Shown here: in pieces, positions 7,902-18,300 of the stretch | Layout: each line of letters opens with the position of its first letter | How positions within the stretch are numbered: the first letter of the stretch is position 1 | From: JBGPLJ01 sp035644395 | GTDB taxonomy: Bacteria; Pseudomonadota; Gammaproteobacteria; Steroidobacterales; Steroidobacteraceae | Length of the DNA: 64,000 nt | NCBI GenBank assembly: GCA_035644395.1 | Contig: DASQOR010000053.1 | Span: 30,965-94,964, forward strand | Direction: 5' to 3' | Translations under genes and position numbers: made by a program | Notes under the pieces: model-generated | The model's database searches: none | Told to the model about the DNA's origin: nothing | What the model saw: the letters and a program-made list of their open reading frames with translations, nothing else

Positions 7902-10743
7902 GGTCGGCGCCGGAGGTCGTCTTCGACTTCCAGGGTCGCGCGGAGAGCTCGGTCTGGCGCTGCTGCCAGTCGGCCGGCTGGTTGACCTTGACCGCCTGCA
8001 CGGCCGTCACCTTGTACTCGGGACAATTCGTCGCCCAGTCGGAGTTTTCCGTGGTGACGACGTTGACGCCGAGCTCCGGGAAGTGGAACGTCGAGTAGAC
8101 GACGCCCGGCTGCACCCGTTCGGTCACGGTGGCGCGCAGCACGGTTTCCCCGGCGCGACTCGCAAGACCGATCCAGTCGCCTTCCCGGATGCCACGGAAT
8201 TCGGCGTCGTCCGGATGGATCTCGAGCCGATCCTCGTTGTGCCAGACGACGTTCTGCGTGCGGCGCGTCTGCGCACCGACGTTGTATTGCGTCAGCACGC
8301 GGCCGGTCGTCAAGATCAACGGATAGCGGCTCGTCGAACGCTCCCGCGTCGGCACATATTCGGTCGTGTAGAAGCGGCCCTTGCCGCGCACGAACTCGCC
8401 GACATGCATCGTGAGCGTGCCATCCGGCGCCGCGTCGTTGCACGGCCACTGGATGCTGCCCAGCCGATCGATCTTCTCGTAGGTCACGCCGGTGAAGGTC
8501 GGCGTCAGCGCCGCGATCTCCGCCATGATCTCGGAGGGGTGCCGGTAATTCATCGGATAGCCGAGCGCATTCGAGAGACGCACCGTCACTTCCCAGTCCG
8601 CGAGCCCATTCATCGGTTCGAGGACCTTGCGCACGCGCGAAATGCGCCGTTCCGCGTTGGTGAACGTGCCGTCTTTCTCGAGGAACGAGGAACCCGGCAG
8701 GAACACATGCGCGAAGCGCGCCGTCTCGTTGAGGAACAGGTCCTGGATCACGAGGCATTCGAGCGAGCTCAGGGCCGCCTCGACGTGGCCCGTGTTCGGA
8801 TCCGACTGCGCGAGATCCTCGCCCTGGATGTACATCGCCTTGAAGCTGCCATCGAGCGCCGCTTCGAACATGTTGGGAATGCGCAGCCCCGGCTCGACCT
8901 CGAGCTTCACGCCCCAGGCATTCTCGAACATCGCGCGCGTTGCGCCGTCGGACACATGACGATAGCCGCTGAATTCGTGCGGGAACGAGCCCATGTCGCA
9001 GGCGCCCTGCACATTGTTCTGGCCACGGAGCGGATTGACGCCGACGCCCTCGCGCCCGAGATTGCCGGTGGCCATCGCGAGGTTCGCGATCCCCATCACC
9101 ATGGTCGAGCCCTGGCTGTGCTCCGTGACGCCGAGTCCGTAATAGATGGCGCCGTTGCCCGCCTTGGCGAAGAGGCGCGCCGCACCGCGCACGAGCTCCG
9201 CGGGGACGCCGGTCACCTCTTCCATCGACTCGGGCGAATTCTTCGGGTCGGCGATGAACTGCCGCCACTTCGCGTACGGGCCCGGTTCGCAGCGCGCCGC
9301 GATGTAGTCTTCCTTCGTCAAGCCTTCCGTGACGATGACGTGCGCGATCGAATTGATCAGCGCGACATTCGTGCCCGGCAGCAGCTGCAGGTGATAGTCG
9401 GCCTCGACGTGCGGCGTGCGCACGAGCGCGATGGCGCGCGGGTCGCAAATGATCAGCCTCGCGCCCTGCCGCAGGCGCCGCTTCAATTGCGAAGCGAACA
9501 CCGGATGACCTTCGGTCGGATTCGCACCGATGATCATCACGACGTCCGCTTTCATCACGGACGTGAAGGCCTGCGTGCCGGCGGATTCGCCGAGCGTGTG
9601 CTTCAGCCCGTAGCCCGTCGGCGAATGGCAGACGCGCGCGCAGGTATCGACGTTGTTGTTGCCGAAGGCCGCCCGCACGAGCTTCTGCACGATGAAAGTC
9701 TCCTCGTTCGTGCAGCGCGAGGAGGTGATGCCGCCGACCGAATAGCGGCCGTACTTCGCCTGGATGCGCTTGAACTCGCTCGCGGCGTGGTTGATCGCCT
9801 CGTCCCAGCTCACTTCGCGCCAGGGGTCGGTGATCTTCGCGCGGAGCATCGGTTTCAGGACGCGGTCCGGGTGCGTCGCGTAACCGAACGCGAACCGGCC
9901 CTTGACGCAGGCGTGGCCCTGGTTCGCGTGACCGTCGCGGTTCGGCGCCATGCGCACGACCTGGTCGCCTTTCACCTCGGCCTTGAAGGAACAACCGACC
10001 CCGCAATAAGCGCAGGTCGTCGTGACAACGCGCCTTGGCTGCCCGATGGCGACCAGCGGTTTTTCGCTGAGCGCCGCCGTCGGACAAGCCTCGACGCAGG
10101 CTCCGCAGGAAACGCATTCGGAATCGAGAAAGCTCGAATGGGCGCTCGCCGAGATCGCGGAGCCGAAACCGCGACCTTCGACCGTGAGCGCGAACGTGCC
10201 CTGCGTTTCATCGCACGCACGCACGCAACGCGAGCACACGATGCAGAGCGTCGGATCGAACGAGAAATACGGGTTGCTGCTGTCGGTCTTGGCTTGCTGG
10301 TGATTCGCGCCCGCAAGGCCGTAGCGCGTCTCGGTGACGCCGACCCGCTCCGCCATGTCCTGCAGCTCGCAGTGACCGTTCGCAGGGCAGCTCACACAGT
10401 CGAGCGGGTGGTCGGAAACATAGAGCTCGATGACATTCCTGCGCAGCTGCGTGAGCTTCGGGCTCTCCGTGCGGACCTTCATGCCCGCGCTGACCGTCGT
10501 GGTGCACGATGCCGGGTAGCCCTTGCGCCCGTCGATCTCGACAAGGCACAGCCGGCAGGAGCCGAAGGCCTTCAGCGTGTCGGTCGCACAGAGTTTCGGG
10601 ATCGAGCCGCCGGCGATCGCCGCGGCGCGCATGATCGACGTGCCTTCCGGCACGGTCACCTGCGCGCCGTCGATCTCGAGCGTTACCTGCGTCGCGCCCT
10701 GAGCGGCGGGCGTGCCGCGATCATGATGGTCGATGGAGTACAC
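7894..10743 (-). CDS. fdsA: NAD-dependent formate dehydrogenase alpha (molybdenum) subunit FdsA
   Basis: The 949-residue catalytic subunit of soluble molybdenum formate dehydrogenase. GTG 10743 has an ideal GGAGG 6 nt upstream and gives the family-typical start VYSIDHHDRGTP; it overlaps fdsB by 23 nt. Domains in order: [2Fe-2S] ferredoxin (TLKAFGSCRLCLVEIDG), His/Cys [4Fe-4S] motif (HPLDCVSCPANGHC), two [4Fe-4S] clusters (CIVCSRCVRAC and CVSCGACVEACP), the bis-MGD domain with its own cluster (CAYCGVGCSFKAEV), and the Mo ligand Cys in ARVCHSPTGYG, so not a selenoenzyme. The C-terminal MopB-binding domain is complete. It oxidises formate to CO2 and passes electrons to FdsB/FdsG. Confidence 0.97.
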   Translation of the reverse strand: MYSIDHHDRGTPAAQGATQVTLEIDGAQVTVPEGTSIMRAAAIAGGSIPKLCATDTLKAFGSCRLCLVEIDGRKGYPASCTTTVSAGMKVRTESPKLTQLRRNVIELYVSDHPLDCVSCPANGHCELQDMAERVGVTETRYGLAGANHQQAKTDSSNPYFSFDPTLCIVCSRCVRACDETQGTFALTVEGRGFGSAISASAHSSFLDSECVSCGACVEACPTAALSEKPLVAIGQPRRVVTTTCAYCGVGCSFKAEVKGDQVVRMAPNRDGHANQGHACVKGRFAFGYATHPDRVLKPMLRAKITDPWREVSWDEAINHAASEFKRIQAKYGRYSVGGITSSRCTNEETFIVQKLVRAAFGNNNVDTCARVCHSPTGYGLKHTLGESAGTQAFTSVMKADVVMIIGANPTEGHPVFASQLKRRLRQGARLIICDPRAIALVRTPHVEADYHLQLLPGTNVALINSIAHVIVTEGLTKEDYIAARCEPGPYAKWRQFIADPKNSPESMEEVTGVPAELVRGAARLFAKAGNGAIYYGLGVTEHSQGSTMVMGIANLAMATGNLGREGVGVNPLRGQNNVQGACDMGSFPHEFSGYRHVSDGATRAMFENAWGVKLEVEPGLRIPNMFEAALDGSFKAMYIQGEDLAQSDPNTGHVEAALSSLECLVIQDLFLNETARFAHVFLPGSSFLEKDGTFTNAERRISRVRKVLEPMNGLADWEVTVRLSNALGYPMNYRHPSEIMAEIAALTPTFTGVTYEKIDRLGSIQWPCNDAAPDGTLTMHVGEFVRGKGRFYTTEYVPTRERSTSRYPLILTTGRVLTQYNVGAQTRRTQNVVWHNEDRLEIHPDDAEFRGIREGDWIGLASRAGETVLRATVTERVQPGVVYSTFHFPELGVNVVTTENSDWATNCPEYKVTAVQAVKVNQPADWQQRQTELSARPWKSKTTSGADHV

Positions 10744-12268
10744 GGAAATCCTCCGGGAAGTGCTTGAGCGCACTCTGCACGGGAAAGGGAGTCATGCCGC
10801 CGAGTCCGCACAGCGACCCCTGCAGCATCGTATCGCAAAGCTCTTCCAGCAATTCAATGTTCCGGTCGCGGTTCTCGCCACGCACGATGCGATCGATCAC
10901 CTCGACGCCGCGCGTCGAGCCGATGCGGCACGGCGTGCACTTGCCGCAGGATTCAATAGCGCAGAACTCCATCGCATAGCGCGCCATGTGCGCCATGTCG
11001 ACCGTATCGTCGAACACGACGATGCCGCCGTGGCCGAGCAGCGCGCCGACGGCGCTGAATGCCTCGTAGTCGATGGCGGTGTCGAACTGCGATGCCGGCA
11101 TGTAAGCACCGAGCGGGCCGCCGACCTGCACGGCGCGGATCGGACGGCCGGTCGCGGAGCCGCCGCCGTAGTCATAGAGAATCTCGCGCAGGCTCACGCC
11201 GAATGCCTTCTCGATGAGACCGCCGTGCTTGATGTTGCCGGCAAGCTGGATCGGCAGCGTGCCGCGGGACTTCCCCGCGCCGAAGCCCTGGTAGAACGTC
11301 GCGCCCCGATCGAGGATCGTCGGCACGCTCGCGAGCGAGATCACGTTGTTGACGATCGTCGGCTGGCCGAACAGGCCCTTGATCGCCGGCAACGGCGGAC
11401 GCACGCGGATTTCGCCCCGCTTGCCCTCGAGACTCTCGAGCATCGAGGTCTCCTCGCCGCAGATGTAGGCGCCCGCACCGACGCGCACCTCGAGCTCGAA
11501 CCGCTTGCCGCTGCCGAGAATGTTCCATCCCAGGTAGTGTTCGCGATACGCCGCAGCAATGGCTTCCCTGAGCACCACCAGGGCGTGCGGATACTCCACT
11601 CTTATATAGATGTAGCCCTGGGTGGCCCCGACGGCGATCCCGGCGATCGTCATCCCCTCTATAAGAAGGAGTGGGTCGCCCTCCATGAGCATGCGGTCAG
11701 CGAAGGTCCCCGAGTCGCCCTCATCCGCATTGCAGGTGACATATTTCTGCGGGGCTTTCTGGTCGAGAACCGTCTTCCACTTGATGCCCGTCGGGAATGC
11801 CGCGCCGCCCCGGCCGCGCAGGCCCGAGTCCGTCACTTCCTGGACGATGGCCTCCGGCGCGAGTGTCAGTGCGCGCTGCAATCCGCGATACCCGCCGTGC
11901 TGCAGGTAATCGGCAATGCTCACCGGATCCGTCACGCCCACCCGGGCGAAGGTCAGCCGGTCCTGCTTCTTCAGGTACGAAATGCCCTCGGTCGGCCCGA
12001 GGCACAGGGCGTGTGCGCCGCCCCCCAGGAAGTCCGCCAGGAATAAACTCGGCACGTCGTTCACCGTGACCGGCCCATAGGCAATGCGCCCCGCAGCGGT
12101 TGCGACCTCGATCATCGGCTCGAGCCAATAGAGTCCGCGGGAACCGTTCCGTACCACGCGCACGTCGAGCTTGCGTGCCTGCGCCTGCGACGCGATCGCA
12201 CGCGCCACGGCTTGCGCGCCGAGCGAGAGCGCCGACGCATCGCGCGGGACGTAGACCGTGACTGTCAT
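10721..12268 (-). CDS. fdsB: Formate dehydrogenase beta (NADH-binding, FMN) subunit FdsB
   Basis: A 515-residue NuoF-like subunit. ATG 12268 overlaps the fdsG stop as ATGA. An N-terminal thioredoxin-like region (about 1-120) precedes the FMN/NAD domain with GRGGAAFPTGIKW, NADEGDSGTFADR and GAGAYICGEETSMLESLEG. The C-terminal [4Fe-4S] site is ESCGKCTPCRIG plus LCGLGGMTPFPV. It takes electrons from FdsA through FeS centres and reduces NAD+. Its end, SALKHFPEDFR, is family-typical and the stop lies inside fdsA. Confidence 0.96.
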   Translation of the reverse strand: MTVTVYVPRDASALSLGAQAVARAIASQAQARKLDVRVVRNGSRGLYWLEPMIEVATAAGRIAYGPVTVNDVPSLFLADFLGGGAHALCLGPTEGISYLKKQDRLTFARVGVTDPVSIADYLQHGGYRGLQRALTLAPEAIVQEVTDSGLRGRGGAAFPTGIKWKTVLDQKAPQKYVTCNADEGDSGTFADRMLMEGDPLLLIEGMTIAGIAVGATQGYIYIRVEYPHALVVLREAIAAAYREHYLGWNILGSGKRFELEVRVGAGAYICGEETSMLESLEGKRGEIRVRPPLPAIKGLFGQPTIVNNVISLASVPTILDRGATFYQGFGAGKSRGTLPIQLAGNIKHGGLIEKAFGVSLREILYDYGGGSATGRPIRAVQVGGPLGAYMPASQFDTAIDYEAFSAVGALLGHGGIVVFDDTVDMAHMARYAMEFCAIESCGKCTPCRIGSTRGVEVIDRIVRGENRDRNIELLEELCDTMLQGSLCGLGGMTPFPVQSALKHFPEDFRVLHRPS

Positions 12269-12792
12269 TTCCCCTGCCCCAGGGTCGCAATCAGCGCATC
12301 GAATTTTTCCGGCGTCACCCGGCCATGCAGCTCGCCGTCGATCATGACCGCGGGCGCGCACGCGCAATTGCCGAAACAATAGATGGGCTCGAGCGTCACC
12401 CGGCCGTCCCGCGTGGTCCCGTTGAACCCGACACCGAGGCGCCGCCCGGCGTGTTCCGCCAGCGCCACGCCCTGCATCGATTGACACGCCTCCGCCCGGC
12501 AGATCTGCACGACGTGGCGGCCGGCCGGATGATCACGGAAGTGGTGGTAGAAGGTGACGACGCCGTGGACTTCCGCGATCGACAGGTTGAGGCCATTCGC
12601 GATCATCGGCACGGCGTCGCCCGGGACATGGCCGAGCTCGTGCTGTACCTGGTGCAGGATCTCGAGGAGCGGCCCGGGCCGCCCGGCATGTTGCGCCAGC
12701 ACCTTGTCGATCGTGGACCGCAGCGTGGATGGGTTTCCGGGCATGATCCCCATCGTCCGGCAATCGGGCGGGCACCGCAATTGGGATTCCAT
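12265..12792 (-). CDS. fdsG: Formate dehydrogenase gamma subunit FdsG (NuoE-like)
   Basis: A 175-residue NuoE-like [2Fe-2S] protein. The thioredoxin-fold ligands are visible as ICRAEACQSMQG and YCFGNCACAPAVMIDG. I chose ATG 12792, preceded by AGGA at good spacing; ATGs at 12753 and 12744 are later options, and the open frame further upstream is not needed. It docks with FdsB and carries an electron-storing cluster. It is the first gene of the fds operon. The 236 nt between it and the divergent M3 peptidase gene must hold both promoters, but no clear boxes stand out. Confidence 0.93.
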   Translation of the reverse strand: MESQLRCPPDCRTMGIMPGNPSTLRSTIDKVLAQHAGRPGPLLEILHQVQHELGHVPGDAVPMIANGLNLSIAEVHGVVTFYHHFRDHPAGRHVVQICRAEACQSMQGVALAEHAGRRLGVGFNGTTRDGRVTLEPIYCFGNCACAPAVMIDGELHGRVTPEKFDALIATLGQGK

Positions 12793-13028
12793 ATCCGTCC
12801 TATTGCCCGGGGATATGACGCTGCCGACGCCTCCGGCCGGGCGCCTGCAACGGCGCCTTCGGGTCATCGTGAGTACCGATCGGGTCGTCGTATCGGCTTC
12901 GGGCCGCCGCACGCCGAACTTGAAGGTTAAGGCGCGCGATGACAGCCTACGCGACCTTTGTGGCTGGCCGGCCACCGTGCCGTACCTGCTTGCTGCCCGG
13001 CACTCGAGATTCCATGGAGCCCTGTACA

Positions 13029-15179
13029 ATGCGAAAACTTGCCGTCCTCGGTGCCGCCTTCCTGATCGGCGTCGCATCGCTGCCCGATTCCACCCAAGCA
13101 ACGAATACCGACAAGCCCATGGACAATCCGCTGCTCGCTCGCTGGACGGGCCCGTATGGCGGCGTGCCGGCGTTCGACAAGGTGCGGGTCGAGGACTTCA
13201 AGCCCGCGCTCGAAGCGTCGATGGCCGGGAACCTCGCCGAAGTCGAGCGGATCGTGATGAACCCGAAGGCCGCGACCTTCGACAACACGATCGTCGCCCT
13301 GGAGCGCTCCGGCGAAGCGCTGATGCGCGTCAGCACCTATTACTACGTCTGGTCATCGACCATGGACCTCGAGGCCTTCCAGGCCGTCGAGCAGGAGATG
13401 GCGCCGAAGCTCGCCGCGTTCAACGACAGGATTTACCAGAACGAAGCGCTCTTCAAGCGAATCGAGGCGGTCTACAACTCCCCGGCCAAGGCGAAGCTCA
13501 ACGCCGAGCAGCAACGGCTCGCGTGGAAGGACTACAGCGACTTCGTGCACGCCGGCGCGAAGCTCGACCCGGAGCCCAAGGCGCGGGTCGCCGCGATCAA
13601 CGAGCGGCTCGCGACGCTCTACACGAACTTCAGCCAGAACCTGCTCGCCGACGAAGAGAACTACGTTCTCTATCTCAAGAACGACGCCGACCTCGCGGGA
13701 CTGCCCGACTCGATTCGCGCGGGCGCATCGGCCGCCGCCGAGGACAAGGGACACAAGGGCGAATGGGCGATATCGAATACGCGTTCGTCGGTGGAGCCGT
13801 TCCTGACCTATTCGACGCGGCGCGACCTGCGCGAACAGGTCTGGCGCACGTTCGTGAGCCGCGGCGACAACAACGACGCGCACGACAACAAGAAGCTCAT
13901 CACCGAGATCCTGGCGCTGCGCGCCGAGCGCGCCAAGCTCCTCGGCTTCCCGACCCACGCGCACTACCAGCTCGACGAGGAAATGGCGAAGACGCCGGAG
14001 AACGCGCTGAAGGTCATGATGCTGGTCTGGCCGGCTGCAGTGGAACGCGTGCATGAGGAAGTGGCGGACATGCAGGCTATTGCTGACAAGGAAGGGGCCG
14101 ACAAGCAAAACGCCGGCATCAAGATCGCGCCCTGGGACTACCGCTACTACGCCGAGAAGGTCCGCAAGGCGAAGTACGACCTCGACCTCAATGACGTGAA
14201 GCCCTACCTGCAGCTCGACAAGCTGCGCGAAGGCATGTTCTGGGTCGCCGGGCAGCTCTACGGCTTCCAGTTCATCGAAGTGCACAACGTGCCGACGATC
14301 ACGCCGGACATCCGCGTATGGGAAGTGAAGGCCGCGGACGGCAAGCATGTCGGGCTCTGGTACCTCGATCCCTATGCGCGTGCCGGCAAGGGCTCGGGCG
14401 CCTGGATGAACGAGTACCGCGCGCAGCAGCGGCTCGACGCCACGATCGCGCCGATCGTCTCGAACAACACCAATTTCGTGAAGGGCAAGCCGGGCGAGCC
14501 GATCCTCGTGAGCTGGGACGACGCCGTGACGCTCTTTCACGAATTCGGCCACGCGCTGCACGGGCTCAACTCGAACGTGACCTATCCGGCCCTCGCCGGC
14601 ACCAACGTGCCGCGCGACTTCGTCGAATTCCCGTCGCAGCTGAACGAGCACTGGCTGATGACGCCGGAAGTGCTGTCGCGCTTCTGCCTCAACTACCAGA
14701 CGGGCAAGCCCCTGCCCCAGGATCTCATCGACAAGATCCAGAAGGCGAAAACCTTCAACCAGGGCTTCATGACGGTTGAATACCTGTCCGCCGCCATCGT
14801 CGACATGAAACTGCATCTCGCGGGTGCCGAGCCGATCGATCCGGCCGCCTTCGAGAAGAAGACGCTCGCCGAGATCGGCATGCCCGCCGAGATCGTCATG
14901 CGCCACCGCCCGCCGCAGTTCCAGCACATTTTCGCGGGCGACGGGTATTCCGCCGGCTACTACAGCTACCTCTGGTCCGCGGTCCTCGACGAAGACGCGT
15001 ACCAGGCCTTCGAGGAGGCTGGCGGCCCTTACGACAAGGCGGTGGCCAAGCGCTATCACGACGACATCGTGTCGGTCGGCAATACCATCGACCCGGCCGT
15101 GGCTTACCGGAATTTCCGCGGGCGCGATCCGAAGGTCGAGGCGCTCCTCAAGGCTAGGGGCTTCACGCCCGCGCAATAA
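13029..15179 (+). CDS. M3 family oligopeptidase (Dcp/OpdA-like), exported
   Basis: A 716-residue zinc metallopeptidase of the thimet oligopeptidase family. ATG 13029 follows GGAG (13016-13019) and opens a signal peptide (MRKLAVLGAAFLIGVASL, cleavage near TQA). The zinc site is LFHEFGHALHG with H504, E505 and H508; the third ligand is probably in the FVEFPSQLNEHW segment. FAGDGYSAGYYSYLW near residues 636-650 is also typical. It cleaves short peptides or dipeptides, here likely in the periplasm. The signal peptide sets it apart from cytoplasmic E. coli OpdA. It stands alone, divergent from fdsG and closed by a strong terminator. Confidence 0.92.
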   Translation: MRKLAVLGAAFLIGVASLPDSTQATNTDKPMDNPLLARWTGPYGGVPAFDKVRVEDFKPALEASMAGNLAEVERIVMNPKAATFDNTIVALERSGEALMRVSTYYYVWSSTMDLEAFQAVEQEMAPKLAAFNDRIYQNEALFKRIEAVYNSPAKAKLNAEQQRLAWKDYSDFVHAGAKLDPEPKARVAAINERLATLYTNFSQNLLADEENYVLYLKNDADLAGLPDSIRAGASAAAEDKGHKGEWAISNTRSSVEPFLTYSTRRDLREQVWRTFVSRGDNNDAHDNKKLITEILALRAERAKLLGFPTHAHYQLDEEMAKTPENALKVMMLVWPAAVERVHEEVADMQAIADKEGADKQNAGIKIAPWDYRYYAEKVRKAKYDLDLNDVKPYLQLDKLREGMFWVAGQLYGFQFIEVHNVPTITPDIRVWEVKAADGKHVGLWYLDPYARAGKGSGAWMNEYRAQQRLDATIAPIVSNNTNFVKGKPGEPILVSWDDAVTLFHEFGHALHGLNSNVTYPALAGTNVPRDFVEFPSQLNEHWLMTPEVLSRFCLNYQTGKPLPQDLIDKIQKAKTFNQGFMTVEYLSAAIVDMKLHLAGAEPIDPAAFEKKTLAEIGMPAEIVMRHRPPQFQHIFAGDGYSAGYYSYLWSAVLDEDAYQAFEEAGGPYDKAVAKRYHDDIVSVGNTIDPAVAYRNFRGRDPKVEALLKARGFTPAQ

Positions 15180-15206
15180 GTCAGCCTTCCGATCCAGCGA
15201 CACCAC

Positions 15207-15241
15207 GCCCTGGCACGCCCCCGTGCCGGGGCGTTTTCTTT
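15207..15241 (+). terminator. Rho-independent terminator of the M3 peptidase gene
   Basis: Arms GCCCTGGCACG (15207-15217) and CGTGCCGGGGC (15222-15232) pair over 11 bp with one G-U wobble around a CCCC loop. They are followed by G and TTTTCTTT. It lies 27 nt after the peptidase stop codon. Confidence 0.9.
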
Positions 15242-15254
15242 GGCGCCGTACCCC

Positions 15255-15286
15255 TTGCGGCGGGTTACCTATACGGTGTATAGGTA
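15255..15286 (+). promoter_or_regulatory. Promoter with 21-bp palindromic (TetR-type) operator
   Basis: A perfect inverted repeat occupies 15266-15286: arms TACCTATAC and GTATAGGTA around GGT. It overlaps a plausible promoter, TTGCGG at 15255-15260 and TATAGG at 15279-15284 with an 18-nt spacer. It lies 27 nt before the esterase start. The only TetR-family gene in the window is the second gene of that operon, so autoregulated repression is likely; the assignment is inference. Confidence 0.7.
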
Positions 15287-15313
15287 CGCGGGACCACCCG
15301 GGGGATCCACACG

Positions 15314-18300
15314 ATGTCGTCTCGTTCGCTGCACGCTGTCCTCATCTTTTCGCTCCTCGCCTCGGGCCTGCCGGCGACCGCCGTCGATACGGCCGCAGCA
15401 ACGCCCGCCGAGGCCAGGGCCATCCCGGATCCGCCGATGCGCGCACTCTGGTCGCGCAGCGATGTGCGCTTCCTTCGGCACTGGACCGGGCTTGGGCCCC
15501 TTGCACAGCCGCTGGCCGACGAGGCGAATCTGCGGCCGCCCGCGGGCCCGTCAGCTTGGCGTCCCCTCACCTCCTGGGGCGATGTCATCTATCTCGCGGA
15601 CATGCTCGGCGCCCCGCAGTACCGCGGCGCCAGTGCGTCCGTCGAAACCGCGTACGCCCACACGACCGTCACGCGCGCTCGCGATGGCGATGCCCTGCTG
15701 TCGTTCGGCAGTTCGGTTCCCGCCCGCATCTGGGTCAACGGCGCGCTCGTTCGCGAGCTGTCCGCGAAGCGCCGTTTCACGCCGGACGAGGATCGCCTGC
15801 GCGTGCAACTGAAGCACGGCGAGAATTCGATACTCATCGCGACGGAGCATACGAGCGGGCCGTGGATGCTCGCGCTCCGGGTCCTCGAGCCCGGCACCGT
15901 CCTGCCTCCGCCGCGCGTCTCGCCCGCGGTCGTCCGCGACACCGACACCGAACTTGCGGTCAGCACGGACATCCCCGCGCGCGCGAGTTCGGCACCGGTG
16001 ACAGTCAGCATCATCGGCGGTGGCGGTCGGCTCATCGCGAAGGCCACGATGCCGCGCGGGCGGGATGCTGCCTTCCGGAAAACTCAATGGCCGCAGGGCG
16101 CCTATGAAATCCGGCTGGAGACCCGCAATGCCTGGAACGAGCGCGAAGTCGTCCATCTCGATGCCTACAACGGCGATGCGCGGGCGGCGGCGCAGCGCTT
16201 GCTCGATGCGGCGAAGGGGGCGGCGAATGACACGGCCGGTGCCACTGTGCGAATGCTCGCGGACATGACACTCGAGCGCCTTGGCGGGCCGCTGGAGAAA
16301 GCGGCGGACGATGGCTGGTCGCGCATCGCATCGCCCCTCATGGAGTACGAAGAATTCCTGCTCGACCAGGCCGGCAAGACCGGCTCGGTCCGCCCGTGGG
16401 GATTCACGCGTATCGCCTACACGGACGAAACGGACGGCTCGACGCAGTACTGCCGCACCTACCTGCCGCCCGACTATTCGGCGGCGAAGCCCTCGCCGCT
16501 CGTGCTGTTCCTGCATGGCTACAATCCACCGAACCCACGCTACGTCGGGTGGTGGAGCGTCGCGGAACGGCACAACGACTACGCCGACCGGCAGAACATC
16601 GTCTACGTGGAGCCGCACGGCCGCGGCAATACCCAGTACATCGGCATGGGCGAACAGGATGTCCTGCATTGTCTCGCCGAAGTCAAGAAGCGGCTCCGGA
16701 TCGACGACGATCGCGTTTACCTCGGCGGCGAATCGATGGGCGGCTCCGGCGCCTGGCTGATCGCCTCCCGGCATCCGGAGCTTTTCGTCGCGGTCGCGAT
16801 CACGCATGGCGGCTGGGACTACCGCATCGTGCCGGGCGCCGGCTTCGATAATCCGCGCGCGACGCGGCCGCTCGAGTTGTGGACGGCCGAAGCCCAGAGC
16901 TCGTTTGTCGGCGCGGAATCGCTCCTGAACGTGCCGCTCCTCGTGCGCCATGGCGATCAGGATGCCGGCGTCAGTACCGAGTTCTCGCGACATGCGGTGC
17001 GCCTGCTGAGCCGCTGGGGCTACGACGTGCGCTACGACGAAGTGCCCGGGCGCGGCCATGAAGACCTCGGCTATCGCGAGGACAACATCGCCTGGCTTCT
17101 CACGCACACGCGGGCGCCTGCGCCGCGCCATGTCCGCATTCGCGCCATCGATCTCGGCGGCGCGTCGGCCTACTGGTTACAGGTCGACTCCGCGATCGAG
17201 CCGTTGCAGGTCATGCGCGTCGATGCCGAAGTCGTTGAGCCCGGTCTCATCCGCATCGATTCGGAGAATGTGGCCGGCGCCACGCTCACGCTGCCACCAG
17301 AACTTCGCGGCCCCGGCCCGACGCAGCAGATCGTGTGGAATGGGTTCGAAACCGGGGGGAGCCTCACCGCCGAGGGTCGCATCACCATTGCCAGCATGAG
17401 CGCGCGGCCCGTAGCGAGGGGCAAGCAACGCGGTCTGGAGGGTCGCCTCTCCGACCTCTTCAGGACGCCCTTCGCCATTGTCATCGGCAGCCGTTCTCAC
17501 GATCCGCGCATGCAGCGCTACTGCCAGGAGAAAGGAGCCGTGCTGGCGCAGCTCTGGAAAGCGTGGCAACACGAGATGCCGCGGGTGTTTCAGGACAGCG
17601 AGGTGACGCCGGAGATCGAGAAACAGTATTCGCTCTTCCTGGTGGGCGGTCCCGACGAGAATCTCGTGACCGCAGGCCTGATCGGCCGACTGCCGCTTGC
17701 AGTCGCGCACGATGCCGTGACGATCGACGGCCGCCGCTTCGCCGCGTCCGACGCCTTCGTGCAGATGATCTATCCGAGCCCATCCGCGCCGGGGCGCTAC
17801 GTCCTCGTGGTCGCGGCGACGTCGACCAACGGCATGTACTTCTGGAATCCCGCCGCCTACTGGGACCAGGTGTTCGGCTACCCGACCACCTGGATCGACT
17901 GGAACATCGTCGACGGCCGGCGCGTGACTCTCGAGCGTGGTCTTGGCCGCGATAGCGCCTGGATCGCAGCGGGCGTCTTCGATCGCAGCTGGCGGCTCGA
18001 TGACCGCTCGGTTTTCACGGGCGACGACGGCTTGCGCCTGCAGAGTCCCTTGCGGCATGCGCCAGCGGAGAGCCTCGCCGTTCCCGCCGCGATGCTGGAT
18101 GCTTATGCCGGCAACTATCAGATTTTCCCCGGCGTCATTGCTGTCATCACGCACACAGGCGAAGGCCTGACGTTGATTGCGCCCGGTGCGCCGCCGATTT
18201 CGCTCGTGGCGGAGAGCGAAACCGATTTCGCAACGCCCGGTACCGTCGATCCGCTGAACTTCGAGCGCGACGCGAGCGGCAAGGTCACCGCCTTCGCGCT

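Noticed and set aside
7753..10767. Very long plus-strand open frame antisense to fdsA
   Set aside because: Composition is Arg/Ala/His-rich with no motifs; the minus strand encodes an unmistakable FdsA. It is a high-GC antisense artefact, as are similar frames opposite prsK, the TonB receptors and the GH genes.
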